A stretch of DNA of 64,000 bases from Lewinella sp. LCG006 (lineage in GTDB: Bacteria; Bacteroidota; Bacteroidia; Chitinophagales; Saprospiraceae), in contig NZ_CP160680.1 in NCBI RefSeq assembly GCF_040784935.1, positions 2,409,501 to 2,473,500 on the forward strand, in the 5' to 3' direction. The notes beneath the pieces are model-generated. The model made no database searches. It worked only from the letters and a program-made list of their open reading frames with translations, and was not told the origin of the DNA. Positions 17,525-23,377 of the stretch are shown here, in pieces. The first letter of the stretch is position 1. Each line of letters opens with the position of its first letter. A program made the translations under genes and the position numbers.

Positions 17525-18286
17525 ATGGAGCAGCCATACCTGATTTTTTTAAAGAAAATATGCCGCACCTGGTGCCTGTTGGCCCTCGCCACGGGAGCTC
17601 TGACCATTGCTTGTGAGTCCGAGCATCCTCAAAACGAGGAATACGAGGCGAAAGCACCACTGGTAATGGAAGTAGCCCAATTGGATACTTTAACCCAGCC
17701 GCCGGCACCCACGCCACCCGATACCTTCGATTATGATACTACCCAATGGCTGGAACTTACTTACCTGGACAGCACCATACAACTGGATTTGCGCTACGCC
17801 ACCGAAAACAACTTCGTTGGCCAGGTGATGTACGATTGTCCCAGGTGTTTCTTGCGCCCGGCAGCAGCGCGGGCGATTATTGCTGCTCACCAAGAGCTAA
17901 AAGCGGAAGGATTGGGTTTGAAAATGTATGATTGTTACCGCCCGCGGGATGTACAGTGGAAGTTGTGGGAAATTTTTCCCCAGCCGGGCTACGTGGCCGA
18001 TCCTCGCCAGGGCTCCATCCATAATCGTGGTGGTGCGGTGGACCTTACGATTATAACGAAAGAAGGAGAAGAACTTGCGATGGGCACTGATTTCGACTTC
18101 TTCGGCCCCAAGGCCAATCATACCTATACCGACTTTCCGAAAGAGGTGCTCGATAATCGCTTGAAATTAAAGACTTTATTGGGTAAGCACGGATTCTCCC
18201 CCATCCGTAGCGAATGGTGGCATTACAACTATCGGGAGGAAAAATATGAGCTGGCTGATGCCGAATGGAATTGTCCGGTGGAATAA
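17525..18286 (+). CDS. D-alanyl-D-alanine dipeptidase (VanX/DdpX-like, M15D), lipoprotein
   Basis: A 253-residue zinc dipeptidase. The N-terminus is a lipoprotein signal with lipobox-like TIAC (Cys30). The M15D metal and catalytic motifs are present: SIHNRGGAVDLTI supplies the His and Asp ligands, and EWWHYNY supplies the catalytic Glu and third ligand His. The family cleaves D-Ala-D-Ala or related D-dipeptides released from peptidoglycan; here it would act in the periplasm. There are no vanA/vanH genes, so this is cell-wall recycling rather than glycopeptide resistance. The ATG at 17525 is preferred because it starts directly before the signal peptide; an upstream in-frame codon exists at 17495. 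Confidence 0.88.
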   Translation: MEQPYLIFLKKICRTWCLLALATGALTIACESEHPQNEEYEAKAPLVMEVAQLDTLTQPPAPTPPDTFDYDTTQWLELTYLDSTIQLDLRYATENNFVGQVMYDCPRCFLRPAAARAIIAAHQELKAEGLGLKMYDCYRPRDVQWKLWEIFPQPGYVADPRQGSIHNRGGAVDLTIITKEGEELAMGTDFDFFGPKANHTYTDFPKEVLDNRLKLKTLLGKHGFSPIRSEWWHYNYREEKYELADAEWNCPVE

Positions 18287-18457
18287 GTAAGAACAAATCA
18301 CGTTTGGTATTTTGAACCATTCCTAACGAGATACGTATACATTGCAGCCAAGCATTTGACTATCTTCAATAAATTTAGCAACTTGCGGCCTTGTTTATTC
18401 GAATCTAATCTTTCTCTAGCCCCAAACGACAGAGAATCAAAATAATGTATTAACCCC

Positions 18458-19423
18458 ATGGCGGAGTATAAATCAGATGTAGAAGCAGTAGACGCCCTCG
18501 CTCGCGCTTACCAGTCATTGAAAGCAGAAATTGGTAAAGTTATCGTAGGGCAAGACGAAGTGGTGAAAACCGTAATCATTTCCCTCTTTAGCAATGGCCA
18601 CAGTTTGTTGGTAGGTGTACCCGGGTTGGCGAAAACCCTGTTGGTGAGTACCATCGCAGAAGTACTTGACCTGGATTTCAAGCGTATCCAGTTTACCCCC
18701 GATTTGATGCCAAGTGATATTACGGGCTCAGAAATTCTCGACGAAGACCGCCATTTTAAGTTCAACAAAGGACCACTGTTTTCCAATATTGTCCTGGCAG
18801 ATGAAATCAACCGTACACCGCCCAAAACGCAGGCTGCTCTTTTGGAGGCCATGCAAGAACGTTCAGTGACGGTAGCAGGGGTACGCCACCCATTGCCCGC
18901 ACCGTTTTTCGTACTGGCAACGCAAAACCCTATTGAGCAAGAAGGTACTTACCCACTACCCGAAGCCCAGCTGGACCGCTTTATGTTCAATATCCCGCTT
19001 ACCTACCCTTCTTACGAAGAAGAAATAGCGGTGGTAAAAGCCACAACGGGTAAGCAGGTCACCGATTTGAAGCACATTTTGAGTGCTATGCAGATCATTG
19101 AGTTCCAGCAATTGGTACGTAAAATTCCGATCGCTGATAATGTGCTGGAATACGCCGTAAGCCTGGCATCAAAGACGCGTCCGGGTACTGATCGTGCTAC
19201 TGCTGAGGTCAATAACTACATCAGTTGGGGTGCTGGCCCACGGGCTTCACAATACCTGGTGTTAGGTGCCAAGTGCCATGCTGCGATCAATGGTAAATAT
19301 TCGCCAGACAAGTCAGATGTCCAGGCCATCGCCAACTACGTGTTGCGTCACCGTATCGTCCGTAATTACAAAGCAGAAGCAGAAGGGGTCACCGAAGAAG
19401 ATGTGATCACCCATTTGCTCTAG
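18458..19423 (+). CDS. MoxR family AAA+ ATPase
   Basis: A 321-residue MoxR ATPase. Walker A is GVPGLAKT (residues 53-60), Walker B is IVLADE (Asp115, Glu116), followed by sensor and arginine-finger segments (TQNPIEQEGTYPLPEAQLDRF). MoxR proteins act as chaperone-like ATPases that load metal cofactors or mature partner proteins, usually together with DUF58 and von Willebrand A (Bat) proteins. No DUF58 or Bat gene follows here; the next 425 bases are non-coding. A Rho-independent hairpin at 19650 lies well downstream. Full length and intact. Confidence 0.93.
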   Translation: MAEYKSDVEAVDALARAYQSLKAEIGKVIVGQDEVVKTVIISLFSNGHSLLVGVPGLAKTLLVSTIAEVLDLDFKRIQFTPDLMPSDITGSEILDEDRHFKFNKGPLFSNIVLADEINRTPPKTQAALLEAMQERSVTVAGVRHPLPAPFFVLATQNPIEQEGTYPLPEAQLDRFMFNIPLTYPSYEEEIAVVKATTGKQVTDLKHILSAMQIIEFQQLVRKIPIADNVLEYAVSLASKTRPGTDRATAEVNNYISWGAGPRASQYLVLGAKCHAAINGKYSPDKSDVQAIANYVLRHRIVRNYKAEAEGVTEEDVITHLL

Positions 19424-19478
19424 GCTAGCTTAGTCCAAATGGCAAAAGCAGTAAAGAGATGCGGGGCGATGGCATCAC

Positions 19479-19554
19479 GCCTTTGAGGTAGAGGGTACAG
19501 CGATGGGAATTAATGAATATTGTTTTTCATCCCTATACCCTCTACCTCAATGGC
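19479..19554. repeat. Large imperfect palindrome downstream of moxR
   Basis: A 20-bp arm with one mismatch: CGCC-TTGAGGTAGAGGGTA on the left (about 19478-19497) and TACCCTCTACCTCAA-GGCG on the right (19536-19555), around a 38-base loop. The core 15 bp (19483-19497 and 19536-19550) is perfect. It lies within a 425-base non-coding stretch (19424-19848). Confidence 0.7.
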
Positions 19555-19649
19555 GCGAAGCGACCCATATCCCTCTACTAACTTTAGGTAAACATACAAC
19601 TGATGAGGCTACTCATCTGGCTATTGATCAATAGATTGCATGCCAAGCT

Positions 19650-19673
19650 CCCGGCTACTTAGGCCGGGTTTTT
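19650..19673 (+). terminator. Hairpin terminator
   Basis: CCCGGC (19650-19655) pairs with GCCGGG (19663-19668), followed by a T5 run and more T-rich sequence. It fits the end of the moxR transcript. The rest of the gap up to 19848 shows nothing else I can name. Confidence 0.7.
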
Positions 19674-19848
19674 AATTTTAACCCTATCTTTAGGATAAGG
19701 AAGAAAACGATACGCCAAAAGCGGCCTCTTTTTCATCTAAGACTTAGCGATGAACGATCAATAACTGTCGCGAATCCATTTACGACTTTTGGGATTTTAT
19801 CGAAAATCAAACGAAGATTTGTTTTTCAAAAGAATAGTAAGCAATCAA

Positions 19849-20973
19849 ATGATCAACATGCAAATGATAAATAAGCTGAAAAGCGATCTTTCTTCAGGGC
19901 GTTTTTGGAGCTATTTTCTGCTCTTTAGTCTTCTGCTACTGAATGTTTTTTCTTGTGCAAATGAGGCTGTTCAGAAAAGCTTCGAAGCGGAAAAGAATGC
20001 TTTTGGTAAAATAAATCGCGTCAACGTCTTGTGCGATAAAGATGTCTGGGAGGGCCCATTAGGAGACAGTATACGCTTTTACTATGGTGCTGCCTACCCC
20101 ATTTTGCCGCAGCCTGAGCCAATTTTTGACCTTCGCCACATCACCTTGGAGGATCTACGTAAGGATCCTTTACGTAAGGAACTTCGGACTTATATAGTAG
20201 TGGGCAACCTTGCTGATCAGGACTCCGAAACAACGGCTCTCATCCTAAAGGATGTTGGCCTGGAGAAAATCCGGGCAGCAAGCGCTGATAATGGCTATGG
20301 CAATTCTGTAGCCCGGAACAAATGGGCAAAAGGACAGACCATCGTCTACCTCTATGCCGATTCGGAAGAAAAACTCATCGACAACATCACCAATAGCTTC
20401 TCCGCCGTAGCAAAACGCCTGCACCAGGCAGACGAGAAAATCATCGACGCTACGGCTTTTTTCAACGGCGAAAATGTAAGTTTAGCAAGTGAGATCAATG
20501 CGCTGATGGGGGTCAAGATGCGTATCCCCGAAGAATTTAAGCCCGCCATGAAAGAGGCTGGTATCGTATGGTTACGCCGGGAAACCTCCGAGGCCAGCAG
20601 CAATATCATTCTCCAAAAGATTCCCTACACCGATCAAGCGCAGCTTTCCCGAGAAGGGATCAAAGCCATTCGGAATGAGATGGGAAAAACCTATGTCTCT
20701 TCCACCTTGCCCGATACTTACATGCGCATCAATGACGTAGATCTTCCGCTCATCGTAGAAACGACCAGGGTCAATGGTGACTACGCACTGGAAGCACGTG
20801 GCATCTGGGATATCGTCAATGATTTTATGGGCGGGGCTTTCATCAGCTACCTTGTTTATGACCCCGGCAAGAAAGAACTCCTCTTTATGGACGCCTTTGT
20901 ACATGCACCCGGAAAAGAAAAGAGGGATTTGATGCAGCAGTTGGATTACATCCTCAATACGGCGCAGTATTAA
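19849..20973 (+). CDS. DUF4837 family lipoprotein
   Basis: A lipoprotein of about 374 residues belonging to DUF4837, a family of unknown function almost confined to Bacteroidota. The signal peptide ends in a lipobox NVFSC. The rest is a soluble domain with YVVGNLADQDSETT-like and GNSVARNKWAKGQ segments typical of the family. Three close ATGs (19849, 19858, 19864) can start the protein; the first is chosen. Its stop codon TAA shares the tetramer TTAA with the stop of the convergent fur gene, leaving no room for a terminator. Function unknown; envelope location expected. Confidence 0.85.
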   Translation: MINMQMINKLKSDLSSGRFWSYFLLFSLLLLNVFSCANEAVQKSFEAEKNAFGKINRVNVLCDKDVWEGPLGDSIRFYYGAAYPILPQPEPIFDLRHITLEDLRKDPLRKELRTYIVVGNLADQDSETTALILKDVGLEKIRAASADNGYGNSVARNKWAKGQTIVYLYADSEEKLIDNITNSFSAVAKRLHQADEKIIDATAFFNGENVSLASEINALMGVKMRIPEEFKPAMKEAGIVWLRRETSEASSNIILQKIPYTDQAQLSREGIKAIRNEMGKTYVSSTLPDTYMRINDVDLPLIVETTRVNGDYALEARGIWDIVNDFMGGAFISYLVYDPGKKELLFMDAFVHAPGKEKRDLMQQLDYILNTAQY

Positions 20974-21389
20974 GTATCACAATTATTACAAGTACCCTCC
21001 AGCACCAAGTGGGTTTGCTGAACTTTGAACCCTCTGGGGACCTGGATGGTACTTGTGGTGATACTATCCAGACAGATGGTCTTGCCACAATCATTGCAAT
21101 GAAAATGTGCATGCTCGTCGTGATGCTTATGCTCGGTGCAGGCGTCGTTGCAAAGCGCATATTTCGTAGCATTGCCACTATCTACCACTTGATGGATAAG
21201 CCCTTTGTCTTCAAAAGCCTTCAAGGTGCGATACAGCGTTATCCGATCAGCATCAGGTAGCCGCCGCTCCAGTTCCGGATGCGTAATGGCCTGTTTGCCC
21301 GCCTCCAGAAAAATCTTCAGTACTTCCCCCCGCATAGCTGTCTTGCGAAGTTCGTGTCGTTGCAGTAATTCAACAATGGTCTGATTCAT
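20970..21389 (-). CDS. Fur family metalloregulator, probably Zur
   Basis: A 139-residue Fur-superfamily repressor. The N-terminal winged helix covers about residues 1-80 (THPELERRLPDADRITLYRTLKAFEDKGL). The metal region has a His-rich stretch EHKHHDEHAHFHCNDCG and a closing CNNC, giving the structural CxxC pairs. The divergent neighbour is a MerC domain protein, and such Fur-MerC pairs in Bacteroidota usually concern zinc. A Zur reading is therefore favoured over Fur or Per, though it is an inference. The start ATG at 21389 lies only four bases after a -7 box, suggesting a leaderless mRNA. The stop overlaps the convergent DUF4837 gene. Confidence 0.9.
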   Translation of the reverse strand: MNQTIVELLQRHELRKTAMRGEVLKIFLEAGKQAITHPELERRLPDADRITLYRTLKAFEDKGLIHQVVDSGNATKYALCNDACTEHKHHDEHAHFHCNDCGKTICLDSITTSTIQVPRGFKVQQTHLVLEGTCNNCDT

Positions 21390-21393
21390 TTTA

Positions 21394-21425
21394 CAAAGAT
21401 AACCAAGTACTTAGTGACGGATCAA
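21394..21425 (-). promoter_or_regulatory. Promoter of the fur-family gene
   Basis: The -7 box TATCTTTG (21394-21401) is a perfect match. A TTG (21423-21425) lies 21 bp upstream, inside the left arm of the foldback repeat that begins at 21411. Four bases separate the -7 box from the ATG. Confidence 0.65.
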
Positions 21426-21549
21426 AAATAACTGATTCCATTTTTGATTCGCTAAAATTTTCTAAGCAAGCAACTAAAAGGAGCTTGCGTGAAAATATTC
21501 GAGAATCGTTAGAAAAAATGGAATTAGTTATTTCCGTCAAATTACTTAA
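21411..21549. repeat. MITE-like foldback element, copy 1
   Basis: Terminal inverted arms share ATAACTRATTCCATTTTT and the outer TGACGG word: left arm 21411-21445, right arm 21513-21549. About 65 unrelated bases separate them. A second copy with the same arms is at 26566-26650. It lies between the fur-family gene and merC and has no coding capacity. Confidence 0.75.
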
Positions 21550-21602
21550 AGCCGGAAAAATAAAACTTGTGCATCTCTTGCACCTTCATAAAACCTTTTA
21601 AG

Positions 21603-21632
21603 TTGCAATATTGTTGCATTTACCTATCTTTG
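21603..21632 (+). promoter_or_regulatory. merC promoter with overlapping Fur/Zur-type operator
   Basis: TTG (21603-21605), a 19-bp spacer, then TATCTTTG (21625-21632): a complete Bacteroidota promoter 28 bases before the merC ATG. A palindrome TGCAATATTGTTGCA (21604-21618; TGCAA-N5-TTGCA) covers the -33 region and spacer. The divergent Fur-family protein is the obvious candidate repressor. Confidence 0.65.
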
Positions 21633-21660
21633 TGACTAATCTTAATGATTTAGAGGTATT

Positions 21661-22068
21661 ATGCGACTAATTCGTTCTTATTTGGATGTTATGGGCTTTT
21701 CCGCTTCTTTTCTGTGTGCAATTCATTGTATGCTCATGCCTTTGATACTGTCCTTTGGTTTGGTGGGAAGCCTAACCTGGCTGGAAAGCCCACTCGTAGA
21801 GTGGATTTTCATTGTCAGCACACTGGTGCTAGCGAGTTGGTCTTTACTAGGGTCATTGCCTAGCCACAACAATAAGCGTCCATTGCTTATCGCAGCCATC
21901 GGGTTTGCCATTATTCTTGGTGTGCATTTATTAGAGCATGTTGTTGGCCACTTCGTTGCGGCTATTGGCGGCGTACTGATCGCCTATGCGCATTATCTCA
22001 ATTGGCGTCTGATGACCACTTGTAGCGAGGGTTCTTGTCGTTCTTCCTATAAATTAATTCGCGATTAA
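21661..22068 (+). CDS. MerC domain membrane protein
   Basis: A 135-residue integral membrane protein of the MerC family with four predicted helices. Two Cys in the first helix (FLCAIHCMLMP, Cys19 and Cys23) match the metal-thiol site of MerC mercury transporters. Further Cys lie at the C-terminal end (TTCSEGSCRSS). In this phylum MerC proteins usually sit beside a Fur/Zur gene rather than mercuric reductase, as here, so the cargo may be zinc or another soft metal. No merA is present. The promoter carries a Fur-type palindrome, suggesting repression by the divergent regulator. The protein is complete. Confidence 0.9.
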   Translation: MRLIRSYLDVMGFSASFLCAIHCMLMPLILSFGLVGSLTWLESPLVEWIFIVSTLVLASWSLLGSLPSHNNKRPLLIAAIGFAIILGVHLLEHVVGHFVAAIGGVLIAYAHYLNWRLMTTCSEGSCRSSYKLIRD

Positions 22069-22124
22069 TCAATAGCGTTGTTCTTGGTTGCTTTGGGGCG
22101 ATACTGGTAATGGGCTGTCCTTGC

Positions 22125-22236
22125 CCTGCTGCTCCGTAGGGGCGGATTTCAAGCCCGACCCTACGGAGCAGCAGGTACTAATTCTCCAGTGCAGGGTATA
22201 AAACCCTGCCCTATGGAGCAGCAGGTGCTAATTCTC
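22125..22236. repeat. REP-like palindromic repeats with a 50-bp tandem duplication, copies B and C
   Basis: Copy B is a 17-bp stem (22125-22141 with 22159-22175, core GCTCCGTAGGG) with loop GCGGATTTCAAGCCCGA. Copy C, in the other orientation, has a 7-bp stem GCAGGGT...ACCCTGC (22191-22209). A 26-base unit, CTACGGAGCAGCAGGTACTA plus ATTCTC, occurs at 22161-22186 and again with two changes at 22211-22236, exactly 50 bp apart. The second unit runs over the last codons of the SGNH gene. Confidence 0.75.
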
Positions 22237-22935
22237 TAACTCCTCTTTTATTGTCGTTAAAAACAAATTCACCCAACGGGCATACTGCGCGCCGGAAGGG
22301 TGAAGACCGTCATTGGCCACCAGCGAGGGCATGTTTAGGCCTTCTCTGGAGATCGGGGTAATATCGAAATACCGCACGCCGTAGGTTTCGGCAATCGCCT
22401 TGTTGGCTGCATTATAGGCGTCAATACCTTCGCTGATAGCAGGGTTGCCATTTCCAAAAGAGGTAAAGGCATAATCGGGTATCGATATTACGAACACCCT
22501 CGTCAAATCGCCCGCCGCAAACTCTATGGCTTGTTCTAGCAATGATCGAAACTCTTCTTCGTAAGGCTCAATAGGGCGATTCCTATATTGGTTATTTACC
22601 CCAATCAGCAGCGTGACCAAATCATACGTAGTTTGGAGGTCGTCACGTGCCGCAATACCATCAGCCAATTCATCGGTGGTCCAACCCGTGCGGGCGACAA
22701 TATCTACCGGAGACAGGTTGATACCGTGCTTCGCCAGACTGTCGGCTAGCTGGTTGGGGTAGCGTTCCCTTTCTGCGACCGATTCTCCAATCGTATAAGA
22801 GTCTCCCAGCGCCAGATAGCTGATTGGTGTATTTTCTCCCGGCAAGGGTGGGAAAGGCCCCTGCGGTTTGGCTACGTCATTGGTGTTGCAAGTTCCCAGC
22901 AGGACGGTGACGATAAGCAAAAATAAATATCGCAT
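22228..22935 (-). CDS. SGNH/GDSL hydrolase, lipoprotein
   Basis: A 235-residue SGNH-fold esterase or lipase. It starts with a lipoprotein signal (LLGTC, Cys16). Block I is LALGDSYTIGE with the nucleophile Ser, block III is the LIGVNNQ segment, and block V is NDGLHPSGAQY with the Asp-x-x-His pair. These complete the catalytic triad. It probably acts on an ester or acetyl group of a cell-surface glycan or lipid; the substrate is not inferable. The stop codon and last codons lie inside a duplicated repeat unit, so the natural C-terminus may have been altered. No operon partner is close. Confidence 0.88.
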   Translation of the reverse strand: MRYLFLLIVTVLLGTCNTNDVAKPQGPFPPLPGENTPISYLALGDSYTIGESVAERERYPNQLADSLAKHGINLSPVDIVARTGWTTDELADGIAARDDLQTTYDLVTLLIGVNNQYRNRPIEPYEEEFRSLLEQAIEFAAGDLTRVFVISIPDYAFTSFGNGNPAISEGIDAYNAANKAIAETYGVRYFDITPISREGLNMPSLVANDGLHPSGAQYARWVNLFLTTIKEELEN

Positions 22936-23377
22936 ACGGTGAAGTTTATGTTTTGACGAAAGTCAGGGGATGCACGGCGACCTTATCGTCGCTCAGGGTA
23001 TAAGGTAGCGGGATTTTGGATTTGCTAGTAGTGTCTGCCATGTTATTTTTTAAACATCGGCTAGTAAAAGCAGCTTTAAAAATTGACCAGGTGTTTGTGC
23101 GACGCTCTCCTTTACGTCACTCCTTCCTTGCGAGGAAGGAGCCTAAGTCTAATGCTGCGCAGGCCAGAAGAACAAATGACGGGAACTGCTCCGTAGGCAG
23201 GGTTTTATACCCTGCACGAAGGTGCAGCGGACAGGAACTGCTTCATAGGGCAGGATTTTATACCTTGCACGAAGGTGCAGTAGACAGCGAGTGCCGTAGG
23301 GGCTTTGCAATGCAACGCCCCTACCGGCATGATCCCCTGTTCGTCGTAGCTTGTAGCTACGTCGCTGATTACGTCAC
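22936..23377. other. Non-coding repeat-rich gap of 442 bases
   Basis: The gap lies upstream of the SGNH gene and downstream of the DUF5686 gene. It holds a perfect 9-bp hairpin CTCCTTCCT-TGCG-AGGAAGGAG (23129-23151), the tandem REP-like pair (23182-23286) and a further palindrome (about 23290-23331, arms GCCGTAGGGGC and GCCCCTACCGGC). A 121-codon open frame across it is made of these repeats and is not credible. Confidence 0.6.
23182..23286. repeat. REP-like repeat, two tandem units (copy D)
   Basis: Two units of 52 and 53 bases (23182-23233, 23234-23286) begin GGAACTGCT and contain a TAGG-CAGG-TTTTATACC core plus a GCACGAAGGTGC hairpin. They differ at about eight positions. The core is the reverse complement of copy C at 22186-22224, which ties them to one family. 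Confidence 0.75.

Noticed and set aside
17525-18286. Vancomycin resistance locus
   Set aside because: A VanX-like dipeptidase is present alone. There is no vanH, vanA or two-component regulator nearby.
21661-22068. Mercury resistance operon
   Set aside because: MerC stands without merA, merT, merP or a MerR regulator; the regulator beside it is of the Fur family.
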